A stretch of 64,000 nt of DNA from Flaccisagitta enflata (taxonomy: Eukaryota; Chaetognatha; Sagittoidea; Aphragmophora). The stretch spans positions 32,550,001 to 32,614,000 of the forward strand of contig OZ231127.1 in assembly GCA_965153355.1 (NCBI GenBank). The letters are read 5' to 3'. Made by a program: the position numbers and the translations under genes. Shown here piece by piece: positions 11,140 to 22,186 of this stretch (position 1 is its first letter; each line of letters starts with the position of its first letter). The notes under the pieces were generated by a model. It did no database searches. It had not been told where the DNA came from and was given only the letters and a program-made list of their open reading frames with translations.

Positions 11140-11789
11140 TCAATGCGAATTGAGCTAACAACCTCAACTTAAGCTTTTTTTCAAGAGCTGCGTCTTTTCT
11201 TCAAAATGAGCCCAAGTTGAGGTCATTAGCTCAATTCGTTTAGAAGATATGAGCTTGCAAAGTTGCATGAGTGAAATCAATTTTTTGCTCAAACTTACAT
11301 CAACTTTGGAACAATGCTGCGTCTAAACGGATTGAGCTAATGACCTCAATTTGGGCTCATTTTAAAGAGCTGTGTCTGTTCTTTAAAATGAGCCCAAGTT
11401 GAGGTCATTAGCTCAATTCGCTTAGAAGATATGAGCTTTAAAAGTTGCATGAGTGAAATCAATTATTTGCTCAAACTTACATCAACTTTGGAACAATGCT
11501 GTCTAAACGATTGAGCATGACCTCAATTTGGGCTCATTTTAAAGAGCTGCGTCTGCTCTTTAAAATGAGCCCAAGTTGAGGTCATTTGCTCAATTCATTC
11601 AGAAAATATGAGCTAACAAAGTTAGGGGTGTCTGACCCCTATATTTTCTGTTTTTTCTTCATTTTTCTTCAACTACCGATGCTCCAATTCCGATGCCCTT
11701 GAGTTTCTGAGGGCTTTTTACTCTTTTTTGGTCATATTGGAATGGAAAAAGCGCCGGGTGGGGATACTAAAGCCATTTTCTGCGCATTC
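11140..11789 (-). repeat. Family P palindrome array, inverted copy (unit 1)
   Basis: Three hairpins (11144-11238, 11328-11423, 11505-11595) and the leader with AGGGGTGTCTGACCCCTAT are the reverse complement of 7901-8580. The third hairpin of this unit has small deletions relative to the duplicate at 13690-13780. Confidence 0.85.
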
Positions 11790-11860
11790 CATGAGTGTAG
11801 ATATCAATTTCTGATTTTAATCAATTTCTCTGAGAGAAATTCTGCACTACAAATCCTACC

Positions 11861-11995
11861 GTAAATTTTAAATTCGCATGGAAAATAAAGAAATGAAAAA
11901 ATGAAGAACATCAGACGCCAGTAAAATGCCATACTTAGGATCTGATGTTTTTGAAAATGTGAATTTTTCCAATTTAAAGCCGTAATAAAATTTAC
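11861..11995 (+). repeat. Family S double-palindrome element, copy D1
   Basis: Outer arms GTAAATTTTA (11861-11870) and TAAAATTTAC (11986-11995) pair perfectly, and the inner stem is ACATCAGA (11908-11915) with TCTGATGT (11941-11948). Conserved TTCGCATGGAAAATAAAG and TTTTTGAAAATG flank the inner stem. Confidence 0.7.
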
Positions 11996-12489
11996 ATCAC
12001 ATAGAATGTTTTTTTTCAACATTCTAATTTTCTCAGTTTTTGAAGAAAAAAATGACAAAAACCCCACTATCCATCAGTGGATTTTGATGAAAAAAAATTT
12101 CATGGAGCTGCTTCAACAGGAAGAATGATTTTTTTGTGAATGGAAGTTGTCCACATGAAATTTTGATTATCACCTGACAGTGCACAAAGTTTTTTTAATG
12201 GGGGTATAAAAAGTTAAGATGGAACTATGCAAAAATATTATTTGTATTTTACAAGTATATGAGCGGATATATCCTGTAGAATTGATATGAATTATAACAA
12301 TTTGGCGATAACATTCAAACAAAAAAAATGTTTGAATATTTTTCTCAGCTGATTTTCGATGTTTTCTGAAATTTTCTTTTTCTTGCTTCATTATTTCCCT
12401 GGTCAAAACCTCGCCAATTGGCTATGAGGACTATGAGGGGATAGTGGGGGAGGCAATGGCTTTTTCACCAGGTCGGAAATAATCATTTT

Positions 12490-14675
12490 GAGACAAAAGA
12501 AAACGACACAATTCTGCAATGGAAAAAGATATTTCAAATCTGAAAAAAGTGTTAGAAAGCCCTATGAAAACGATTTTACCCTGTTTTGATAAATTCCTAC
12601 CTCCTGTCGGTTTAGACTCTCCATAAAGAAAGTTTTAAAAACATTCATTTTGAAAAAATGCATTTTATCAAATTTCTCTTCTTAAAAGCAGCTGAACCTT
12701 TCATCTTTAATTCAATATAATTTCCAAACAAATTGAGCTAAATACATGAGATTGGGCTCATATTAAAGAAAATTTGAAGGACTTTTTGAAAATGTTAAAG
12801 CAGATACAGTGGAGACATGTTAAATCAAGAAACCGGTTTTTTTTTCACCTCTTTCAATATGCTGCTCAAAGAAGATGGATTCTCTGAGTTGTCTACACAA
12901 GTCCAGATGCTTAATTTTTGAGAAAAAGTAAGCATATGTAAAATCTACATTAAATTTGTATCAATTTTAGTAAAATCCTACAACTTTTGCTCAATTTTAT
13001 AAGGGGATACGTTGATTTTATGGTCAGAAACCTTTAAAAATCCATGATTTCCCCTTTAAAACACAGAAAAAAGCTGTAGTTTTTCAAAATGATATGGGCG
13101 ATAAGTAATTATTCTTCATAGACACTGAACTGAACAGTAAAAAATCGTTTTCTGAGGGCTTTCTGGATCTTTTTTTCAGAATTGATCTGCCATCTTTAGA
13201 AGCAAAATTGTGTCGTTTTCTTTTGTCTCATTTGGCGCGGTATTCCCTGTAGGTGACTGAGTTGCATGGGTGAAATCCAGGCTTAATGAAAACTTACATC
13301 AACTTAAAGAGATAGCTGCTTCAATGCGAATTGAGCTAACAACCTCAACTTAAGCTTTTTTTCAAGAGCTGCGTCTTTTCTTCAAAATGAGCCCAAGTTG
13401 AGGTCATTAGCTCAATTCGTTTAGAAGATATGAGCTTGCAAAGTTGCATGAGTGAAATCAATTTTTTGCTCAAACTTACATCTACTTTGGAACAATGCTG
13501 CGTCTTAACGGATTGAGCTAATGACCTCAACTTGGGCTCATTTTAAAGAGCTGTGTCTATTCTTTAAAATGAGCCCAAGTTGAGGTCATTAGCTCAATTC
13601 GCTTAGAAGATATGAGCTTGTAAAGTTGCATGAGTGAAATCAATTATTTGCTCAAACTTACATCAACTTTGGAACAATGCTGCGTCTAAACGGATTGAGC
13701 TAATGACCTCAATTTGGGCTCATTTTAAAGAGCTGCGTCTGCTCTTTAAAATGAGCCCAAGTTGAGGTCATTTGCTCAATTCATTCAGAAAATATGAGCT
13801 AACAAAGTTAGGGGTGTCTGACCCCTATATTTTCTGTTTTTTCTTCATTTTTCTTCAACTACCGATGCTCCAATTCCGATGCCCTTGAGTTTCTGAGGGC
13901 TTTTTACTCTTTTTTGGTCATATTGGAAAGGAAAAAGCGCCGGGTGGGGATACTAAAGCCATTTTCTGCGCATTCCATGAGTGTAGATATCAATTTCTGA
14001 TTTTAATCAATTTCTCTGAGAGAAATTCTGCACTACAAATCCTACCGTAAATTTTAAATTCGCATGGAAAATAAAGAAATGAAAAAATGAAGAACATCAG
14101 ACGCCAGTAAAATGCCATACTTAGGATCTGATGTTTTTGAAAATGTGAATTTTTCCAATTTAAAGCCGTAATAAAATTTACATCACATAGAATGTTTTTT
14201 TTCAACATTCTAATTTTCTCAGTTTTTGAAGAAAAAAATGACAAAAACCCCACTATCCATCAGTGGATTTTGATGAAAAAAAATTTCATGGAGCTGCTTC
14301 AACAGGAAGAATGATTTTTTTGTGAATGGAAGTTGTCCACATGAAATTTTGATTATCACCTGACAGTGCACAAAGTTTTTTTAATGGGGGTATAAAAAGT
14401 TAAGATGGAACTATGCAAAAATATTATTTGTATTTTACAAGTATATGAGCGGATATATCCTGTAGAATTGATATGAATTATAACAATTTGGCGATAACAT
14501 TCAAACAAAAAAAATGTTTGAATATTTTTCTCAGCTGATTTTCGATGTTTTCTGAAATTTTCTTTTTCTTGCTTCATTATTTCCCTGGTCAAAACCTCGC
14601 CAATTGGCTATGAGGACTATGAGGGGATAGTGGGGGAGGCAATGGCTTTTTCACCAGGTCGGAAATAATCATTTT
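12490..14675 (+). repeat. 2.2-kb tandem duplication, unit 2
   Basis: It is nearly identical to unit 1, with scattered single-base changes and a few small indels (5 bp longer in total). It starts inside the left inverted repeat of the MITE, so its MITE copy lacks the outermost 20 bp. It includes the palindrome array (about 13321-13975) and family S copy D2 (14047-14181). The near-identity implies a recent event. Confidence 0.9.
14047..14181 (+). repeat. Family S double-palindrome element, copy D2
   Basis: This is the duplicate of copy D1, with identical arms (14047-14056 and 14172-14181). Confidence 0.7.
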
Positions 14676-14981
14676 GAGGCTCCATGAGGTTGTCAAAACG
14701 CCTGAATAAAAAGTGACTTTTTTTGGTTCTTCATGTCTTAATTTAAACGCACTTTTTTACCTTCAATTAAGTACGTTCTTAAACAGTATGTCACTAAGGA
14801 GAAAATGAAGGAAAATGTCAACAAAACAACTAAGTAGCAGATTTAAATGTCATGAGCATAAGCGAATGCATAACATGATCACGCGAGTAACAGAATGGTA
14901 AATCAATCATTCAATCGGCAGAGTCCATGAGGAGAGCTCTCTCTGATTTTTTGTGTTGTAGCTGCAAACTAGCGTAGATTC
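14676..14981. other. No gene; part of a repeat found inverted near 20460-20560
   Basis: GAAGGAAAATGTCAACAAAA and neighbouring bases (about 14795-14840) are present in reverse orientation at about 20480-20530. No coding signal. Confidence 0.45.
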
Positions 14982-15171
14982 TTTTTAGTTGCGTGCACGC
15001 GACTCTACAACCCGCATTGTCCGTCGGTCGGTTGGTTGGTCCGTCACATTTTACTTTTTTTTATGATTTTACTTTTCTGACCTCACTGCACCTGCCCAAA
15101 TGGTCTAGTGACCTCAAATATGGCCCCTGCCCACCCGCACGCGACTTCGGTAGCCGTGTATCCGGCCTTGT
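14982..15171 (-). mobile_element. Family H element
   Basis: Tail hairpin AGTTGCGTGCACGCGACT, (GTCG/GTTG)n tract, and head GCCGTGTATCCGGCCTTGT are read here on the plus strand in reverse order. The flanks are TTTTT and TTTA. Confidence 0.85.
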
Positions 15172-16197
15172 TTTATATCTTCTCATCTTAGAAAATAAAG
15201 AATGGGCACAGTGTTGAAATCAGTGACTGCTCATTTACTCACCGAATTTTGGTTGCAAAATAGGAGGGGTATGTTTATTTAAAATCAATGAAAGTAGAAA
15301 AATATATGCTATAAAAGGAAAAACATGATTTGCTGAACAGAAAAGATACAGAGTCTGTCCATTTACAAAGAACTATTGATAAAAAAATTGCCCAAAAAAA
15401 AGTGTTTTTAGATATTTTAGATTCTAAGCCTAATGTTCTTAACTTTTTGAAGAAATGAAGCCTTCCAATGTTCTTAGAATGTTCTTAAATTTTTGATGAT
15501 TTGAAGTACAACGTTCTTATAAACTTGGTTCTTAGTAAAAAAAAAAGTGTAATATAAAAAGAATCATTATATCATTATATCAAAATGAATATTAAATTGC
15601 ATTCAAATAGGACAAAAGAGCAAGTGTAGCTATCATAAACAAAATATATTCACCCAAAAATATTCAAGATTTAATCATAACGCCAATAACATGCTGATAG
15701 ATAAAGGTCCTAAATTTCAGCACTAAAATTTTTCGAAGTCCTATGGTTTTTCTTCTGCTCAATAAAAAACTTAAGAAAAAATCTTTTTATATCTCTGAAG
15801 CTGGACGTATCGTTTTCAACACAATGTAAGGAAAAGAATAAAAAAGTCGCCAACACTTTCTCACCAATTTTAATGTGGAATTTCTAAAGCAAAAAGATAT
15901 GTCATTTTCTGTTTTTTGCCCATGAAAGGCCGGGGCACTATAAAAACACAATGGGCATGATTAAAAGGTTTTTTCATTGAATTAGCTATAAATTATGGGG
16001 CAGATAATGGCGACGGCACCTTTTTACGGCTATATAAAAGGCAAAATTTGATTTGGTGGGCCTCATGTAGTTTGCGCTCATATCAGAAGCTTTTCGTAGC
16101 AAGATGCTAGCTGGTCCTTCCCTTTCAAGCAAATAACCGCACTTAAAAAAAATCGAAGGATTTTATACGAGATGTATTTGTTCACTGATAAGAGGCT
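15172..16197. other. No gene; AT-rich repeat-derived DNA
   Basis: The segment around 15420-15545 (AATGTTCTTA, GTTCTTATAAACTTGGTTCT) is found inverted around 20265-20390, marking a further dispersed repeat. I see no exon or RNA gene. Confidence 0.4.
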
Positions 16198-16580
16198 TGT
16201 CAAAATTATAACTTTGCATAGAAAATGAAAAAACACAAAAATAAAGAACATAGGCGCCTTCCAAAATTGATTAAGGAGGCGGCTATGTTTTTAAAGATGC
16301 AAAATTTCTCTGCATTTTTGAGTCTTATAATTTTAACAGCAGAAATGAGATAAAAAATGTAAGCAAAATTTCACTAAAACCATTATTTTCTTTGCTTTTC
16401 TCATGTGAATTGGTGATTTAAAGGTTCTTTTGAGGTCAACAGATGACAAAAACATACACACAGAATATTTCTGGAGACAATTTGTCTCATAAAAGTAATT
16501 TTTGCACTATAATCATTCAACTGTGGTTGAAAAAATGGAGTGAAACACTAAATGTTGCCATCAAATGCTCGCTGTCATAC
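16198..16580 (+). repeat. Family S double-palindrome element, copy B
   Basis: Outer arms TGTCAAAATTATAA (16198-16211) and TTATAATTTTAACA (16325-16338) pair with one wobble. The inner stem is ACATAGGCGCCTTCC (16248-16262) with GGAGGCGGCTATGT (16275-16288). Conserved TTTGCATAGAAAATGAAAAA and GATGCAAAATTT separate the stems. The ~240 bp after the outer arm are shared with copies A, C and H. Confidence 0.75.
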
Positions 16581-16851
16581 AATAACTTTTGATTAAATGT
16601 AAGAAAAAACACTAGAATAACTGAAGATAAAAACCTGGTGGAAAATGGCCAATGCTCACGACTTTTTTCCTCACAGCGATAGCCGCCATTACTGGTAGAA
16701 ATTAGAGAAACAAGTGATTTTTCAAAAAACGCTAGAATGAGCTATAAAATATAAATAGCTATTAATGGCTGTATTAGCTTGATTTTTTTTTTAGAAATCG
16801 CTTCAACAAGCTTGAAATGGCTAGATTAGCTAAGCGATTCTTTAGAAGTTA

Positions 16852-17347
16852 CACTCTTTATTTTGAGTAAGGACAAAGTTTATAAGGACATTGAGGCTGA
16901 GATTTAGCCAAAAATTAAGGACATTTTAAGGACAAGGCTCAGCCTCAGATAAGACCTCAGCAAAAATCTTTTCTCAAGTGAGATTCTCAAAGGCGTGGAA
17001 GTGATGCTCATTTGACTGCCCTTATAACGTCGGGACTTTCAAGAAGATTGGCAGTGTTAGAAAAAAAGTGCTGTGATTGTTTTTATAAGAACCTGCTTTA
17101 TGTTGAATTGTTGATATGTGTTTTTAGTTTGAAAAGTTTATTTTCTTTCAAAACCAATTTGTCATATCTATTTTTTTTTTTAATTTTATTTAGTTAGGTA
17201 TAGTTACATTTGACAATAGTTAGATACTTGCCTTGCGAAGAAAAAATTAAGGACATTTTAAGAACATTTCAGCCTCAAATTTTTGATAATTTAAGGACAT
17301 CCGAGGCTCAAAAAAAATCTACTGGTCCTTAAAAAAAATAAAGAGTG
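16852..17347. mobile_element. TA-flanked MITE, 496 bp
   Basis: Ends CACTCTTTATTTT and AAATAAAGAGTG are inverted repeats of about 23 bp with three mismatches, flanked by TA (16850-16851 and 17348-17349). The interior repeats AAGGACATTTTAAGGAC-like strings and has no transposase. Confidence 0.7.
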
Positions 17348-17648
17348 TAGGCTAGATTACACAGCCAAACTCGGACAACCTTAAGGTCGCATGGGCGACA
17401 TCCATTCATTTAAATGTTAAATAGCAAGTCACCCAGAACTTGAAGCAAATTGTGTGACAATCTGTGTGACATTCTGGTGGACATTTGGTGCGACATTTTG
17501 GGTGACTTTTGAATCTTCTTGTGCAACAGGATTTGTGCGACATTGCCTTTAAGAGAGCGATGGAGCAACATGTCACTTGCTCTCCAAATAATGCCCCATG
17601 ACCTCAGCACTAACACTGATCGTTCATGATTCTTGGAATTGGAGGTTG

Positions 17649-17651
<3 letters not shown>

Positions 17652-17732
<81 letters not shown>

Positions 17733-17745
17733 GAGAGAGATAGTG
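17652..17745 (+). repeat. (GA)n microsatellite
   Basis: A long GA run with one GACAGACA interruption. It gives rise to spurious Arg-Glu frames. Confidence 0.95.
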
Positions 17746-18079
17746 TTTGTTAGGACCAGACTATTTATATTATCCATTTTATATCTTATATTTTATATTT
17801 TTTTTTATATTTCCATTTTATATTTTATATCTATATTTACCAGACTATTTATATTTACCAGACTATTTATATTTTCTGTTTGTAGCTGTTACAATTGTTG
17901 ATTCAAATTTATTGAAGGTAGCTTTTATCTTCTTCATTTTGTCTGTTTTCCTATCCATCGGTCTGCTTGTGTTGCCGCTCACTCTTTCCCTTCCCACAGA
18001 CTTGGGTTTTTTTCTAAATGCGCCATAGGTTGGTTGTTTACTCTAACCTTTGATGATCCACCTATTGGCCTACACTTTG
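17746..18079. other. No gene; short A/T-rich tandem repeats
   Basis: The stretch holds repeated TATTTATATTTACCAGAC units and CT-rich DNA. No exon with supported splice sites was seen. Confidence 0.4.
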
Positions 18080-18281
18080 TTTAGTCGCGTACTGCGCGAC
18101 TCTTCACTCCACTTTGTCAATCCATCCTTCCGTCTGTCAGTCCATTGGTCCGTCAAACTTTACTTTTTTTTTGTTTTTGCGGTCTATGGCCTCACTGATA
18201 CTGCCCTAATGAGCAATTGACCTCAAATACAGCCATTGCCCACCCGCACGCGCTTGGGGTAGCCGTGTACCCGGCCTCGTT
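18080..18281 (-). mobile_element. Family H element
   Basis: On the plus strand it begins TTTAGTCGCGTACTGCGCGACT and ends GCCGTGTACCCGGCCTCGT, with the (GTCC/GTCA) tract and the GCGGTC..GGCCTCACTG block between. Confidence 0.8.
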
Positions 18282-18986
18282 TATAGACCCAGCCCAGCCC
18301 AGCCTCAAATATTTTATGAATTTAGGCAAATTGCTAAGCATGCTCCTGGCTGAAATTTCTAATTTTGAAAAAAATTACAGTAAATTTAAGAAAAAATACC
18401 AATGTTTAGGTATTGTTTTTCAGAATCTTACAAAAATTAGTTTTTTTTTTTTAGTCAGAACTAAAAATTGTCAAAGATGTTTTCAATCTCAAACTAAATC
18501 ATTAGCTGAAGAAGCTTAACCTTCAGAGTTTTCAGGATTTTGATATTGACAGTAGTAATCAAATTTCTTGTTATAACAATATCAATGCTTAGATACTATT
18601 GTTTATGAAAATTTATTTACTATTGTTTATGAGAGCTCATCTCTGTTCAAAAATCAAAGGAAGAACAAAAAGATAGAACTACAATCAAAACATTGAAACT
18701 CAATTCTAAAAGATTTGTCTTAGTTCAAGATAAAAATTTTATACCATTATCATAACATCACTTTGTACAAAGCTCGATTGGCTATGACAAATTTTAGGGG
18801 TAAAATTTTTTTTATCAAATGACCATTCCATATCAAAACTTGACCACAATCTATAGAATCACAATCTATACTGATGCTTAAAACCAAAAAATGACCCATT
18901 TCTGCATTTCGCATAGTTGTCACCCCAACCTGAATTTAGAGCATTTTATCTCGTTTGCATGTGTGGATAAATCAATTTAATAGGAA
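18282..18986. other. No gene; AT-rich DNA
   Basis: A 100-codon open frame (18217-18519) begins inside a family H element and continues into low-complexity Lys/Phe-rich sequence, so I do not call it a gene. Nothing else is recognised. Confidence 0.45.
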
Positions 18987-19179
18987 ACAAGGCCGGATAC
19001 ATGGCTATCCCAGTTGCATGCGGGTGGGCAGGGGGCATATTTGAGGTCAGTGGAGCATTTGGGAAGGAGCAGTATAGCCAAAAACCCAATAAACGCTAAA
19101 AAAGTAAAGTGTGATGGACGGACGGATGGACCGACGGACCCACAAAGCGGGGTGGAGTCGCGTAGCACGCAACTAAAAA
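18987..19179 (+). mobile_element. Family H element
   Basis: Head ACAAGGCCGGATACATGGC, AGTTGCATGCGGGTGGGCAG, AAAAGTAAAGTGTGACGGAC, tail GGAGTCGCGTAGCACGCAAC then TAAAAA. Confidence 0.85.
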
Positions 19180-19446
19180 CGCCGGGGGTCGCCGGGCCAG
19201 AAATAATCATACGAGGGACACAAACGGCGTTACTCAGGAGGAAAACATAGTGGGAATAGGTCAAACTAGGGCCAACATACCTTCTTCCCCCGGTTTGATG
19301 ATGAGTATGGAGTATGGAGCTTTTAATTCCTTTGTTGCTATCTCTATCTCTTATTCAGTTAATTTATATGTGGTAATCTCTCTCTCATCTGAGTTAATCT
19401 AAAAATAGAAAAAGAATTGCTATTCTTCATTTTTTTTTAAACCTTT

Positions 19447-19448
19447 GT

Positions 19449-19489
<41 letters not shown>

Positions 19490-19494
19490 TGTGT

Positions 19495-19568
<74 letters not shown>
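19447..19568 (+). repeat. (GT)n(CT)n compound microsatellite
   Basis: About 50 bp of GT-rich repeat passes directly into about 70 bp of CT. Spurious frames arise on both strands. Confidence 0.95.
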
Positions 19569-19571
<3 letters not shown>

Positions 19572-19929
19572 TTTGCTATGAAAATAAAGAGGCAGGATCC
19601 TGCAGGATGCATCTTTCACAGGTCGTCCGGATGGTTGCGAAGAAAGTCACACAGAATGTCACACAGTATGTCGCACGGAGTGTCACACAAGATGACCATC
19701 TCAAAATTTGAGTTTATTAATTTGTGTGACATGTCACCCGGGCGACATTAAGGTCAGCTTTACTATTAGGAAGTTTGGCTGTGGATTACTAGCTAGCAGC
19801 TGAATCCCACATTTCTTTAGCTAGGAGGCCTGTAAATTGGCTAGAAATAGCTACAAAATCGCGAGGTTGGAATTCTTTTTGTTCTTTTTGTACTGCTGAT
19901 AAACAAGCCCGATCGGGCAACGATATGTC

Positions 19930-20140
19930 CTGACTGTGTCTCTGCATGTATTGACTTTGGCGCCAGACATGTCAGTTATATGGAGTGCCGAAAACTGCGA
20001 TTTTCAAAGAAGCGTACCGGATGGACGGACAGAGGGATGGACGGACGGACAGACGGACGGACAGATGGACGGACGGATGGACCAACGAACGGACCGACAG
20101 ACAGACCCTCTTATAGAGATGCGTTCCTAACGGACGCGTC
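19930..20140 (+). mobile_element. Family H-related element, diverged (Leu-rich subfamily ending CCTCTTATAGAG)
   Basis: A (GACG/GACA)n tract at 20020-20100 is followed by CCCTCTTATAGAGATGCGTTCC and a decayed GGACGCGTC end, as in the copies at 42993 and 61601. The head is poorly preserved. Confidence 0.45.
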
Positions 20141-20870
20141 TAACAAAGACTTTTGTTTTCCCAGTCTCAATTCCGCAATGCCCTCTTGATGTGTAGGAGT
20201 CAAACTAAAATTTTGTTGGGTTCTTTTGTTTTCGAAATGGACAAAACTTCACTTTTATTTTCCTTTAAGAACCAAGTTTATAAGAACGTTAGGTTTAAAA
20301 TCCTTAAAAATTTAAGAACATGCTATGAACATTGGATGGTTTCATTTCTTCAAAAATTCAAAAACATGAGCTTAAGATCTTCAAAAATTTTATAATACGC
20401 TAAAAATATTGGAAAGTTTCATTGTTTGTTTTGTTTTTACAGCAATTTAATTGTTTGTAACATTCACCTAAAACGTTTAAACCTGCTGCTTTGTAGTTTT
20501 ATTGACATTTTCCTTCATTTTCTCCTAGAAGACAAACTCAAACCAATTAAAAACGTTTTTAATTAAAGGTCAAAAACTGTGTTTAGATTAAGAACAATTT
20601 AAGAATATTTGAGCCTTGAAACTATCCAAAATTTAAGAACATTGAAGGCTTGCCCAAAAAGTGACGTTCTTATAAGAAAAAAGTTGTAGTCCATGCGCAC
20701 GTCCGTCCGTCCCTCCATCCGTCCGTCCGTCCTTCCGCCCATAAACATTAATCGAAAAGTGAATAAATGTACATTTAGGATGCTGCCGTTGTGATTGTGG
20801 GAAGTGGTTGCATTTGTTTGACCACCTGTTCGCGACAATATTGTAAATTTAGTAATCCCCAGTTGTGTCA
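20141..20870. other. No gene; dispersed-repeat DNA
   Basis: The stretch contains AAGAACCAAGTTTATAAGAA and CATTTTCCTTCATTTTCTCC, both inverted copies of sequence at 14.8-15.5 kb, and a short (GTCC)n run at 20700-20738. No exon is supported. Confidence 0.4.
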
Positions 20871-21077
20871 ACAAGGCCGGATACACGGCTACCCCAGTCG
20901 CGTGCGGGAGGGCAGGGGCCGTGTTTGAGGTCACTTGATCACTTGGGCAGGAGCAGTGAGGCCAAAGACCGCAAAAACCCAAAAAAAGTAAAGTGTGACG
21001 GACCGACGGACGGACCGACGGACGGACCAACGGACCGACAAAACGGGGTGTAGAGTCGTGTAGCACGCGACTAAAAA
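20871..21077 (+). mobile_element. Family H element, well-preserved reference copy
   Basis: Head ACAAGGCCGGATACACGGCT, CAGTCGCGTGCGGG, GTTTGAGGTCACTTGATCAC, AAAAAAAGTAAAGTGTGACG, (GACC/GACG)n, tail GTAGAGTCGTGTAGCACGCG then ACTAAAAA. It is 207 bp long, preceded by A and followed by A. Confidence 0.9.
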
Positions 21078-21134
21078 GTGGAAAGGGTGGGAAGTTAGCC
21101 ATGTCCATCTACCCGCACATTGTTACCCCCTACT

Positions 21135-21137
<3 letters not shown>

Positions 21138-21180
<43 letters not shown>

Positions 21181-21384
21181 CTCTCATCATCTCTCTCTCT
21201 CTCTCTCTCTTTCTGCCTCTTCTGCTTCATCTTTTCTTCTTCTTCTCTTCTTCTTCTTCTTCTTCTTCTCTTCTTCTTCTTCTTTTCTTCTTCTTCTTCT
21301 TCTTCTTCTTCTTCTTCTTCTTCTTCTTCTTCTTCTCTTCTTCTTCTTCTTCTTCTTCTTCTTCTTCTTCTTCTTCTTCTTCTT

Positions 21385-21415
<31 letters not shown>

Positions 21416-21600
21416 TCTTCTTCTGCTTCTTCTTCTTTTTCTTCTTCTTCTTCTTCTTTTTCTTTTTCTTTTTCTTTTTCTTCTGCTTCTGCTTCTGCTT
21501 CTGCTTCTTCTTTTTCTTTTTCTTTTTCTTTTTCTTTTTCTTTTTCTTTTTCTTTTTCTTCTTCTTCGTCTTCTCCATCTTCTTCTTTCTCTCCTCCAAT
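21138..21600 (+). repeat. Polypyrimidine tract, (CT)n then (CTT)n/(CTTTTT)n
   Basis: More than 450 bases are almost entirely C and T on the plus strand. All long frames here (poly-Leu, poly-Ser, poly-Lys, poly-Arg) are artefacts. The tract could form triplex DNA. Confidence 0.95.
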
Positions 21601-22186
21601 CTGGCACCTTATCCTCTCGTTGACACTCTCTCTAATCATATCAAATGGGTTTCATATCTTCCTCTATCAAAATGTATTGACTTTAGGGAATTAACGAGTA
21701 ATGAAATTGCTTTATTTTCTTTCTCGATAATTTCCATTTTCCTTCCAGAGAGAAGGCGGATTATGAGCACAGTGGACCTGGACCATTGATGCATCCTGGT
21801 CGTTTCGACGTTTATCGATTATGAGTGGTAACTAGACATGGGAAGTAATATTTTTACGGAGTTTTATGTTGTGGTGTCGATGGTAAATAGGCCGGTCCGT
21901 GAAACCGAAAGATTTGGAGAAAGATTGCCAATATTACACAATAGGCCGAAAAGTGTGTTGATACGATACAGTAGATCTCGTCTAGACTTGAGATAACGGG
22001 GGCAAGTATTGTAGGAAAACAAATGAAGCCAGGGGAATGATATTTCAAACATAGACTAATAACGGGATGCTTTATTGCCCATGATAGCTGGTTGCCATGG
22101 AAACAAATTTCCATGTAATCTCGCTAACAGGGCTCGGCAAAGTAGCCGAGCGCGCGAGCGGCGCTCGCAGGAAGCTAGCTAGGCCA

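Larger units (their letters stand above)
10309..12489 (+). repeat. 2.2-kb tandem duplication, unit 1
   Basis: This unit repeats immediately at 12490-14675. The junctions share only GAG (10309, 12490 and 14676). The unit carries most of the TA-flanked MITE, an inverted family P palindrome array (11140-11789) and a family S element (11861-11995). Short frames such as that at 11804-12067 occur in both units only because the DNA is duplicated. Confidence 0.9.
17368..19790. mobile_element. Possible large inverted-repeat element with nested insertions
   Basis: The left part (ACAGCCAAACTCGGACA, GGTCGC..GGGCGACAT, then GTGTGACA/GTGCGACAT repeats up to a GA microsatellite) is mirrored on the right (CT microsatellite, GTCACACAGAATGTCACACA, GGGCGACATTAAGGTC, AGTTTGGCTGTGGA). 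Two family H copies sit between them. The arms are diverged and I could not fix exact ends or a target duplication. Confidence 0.4.

Noticed and set aside
11804-12406. Duplicated 87- and 78-codon frames (again at 13990-14592)
   Set aside because: They are identical because the DNA is tandemly duplicated. They are AT-rich, overlap a palindromic repeat and have no motif.
21101-21694. Very long open frames of poly-Ser, poly-Leu, poly-Lys and poly-Arg
   Set aside because: All derive from a polypyrimidine tract read in different frames and strands. The same applies to the frames at 22175-23313, 32320-33772, 45146-46398, 53306-53980 and 55294-55735.
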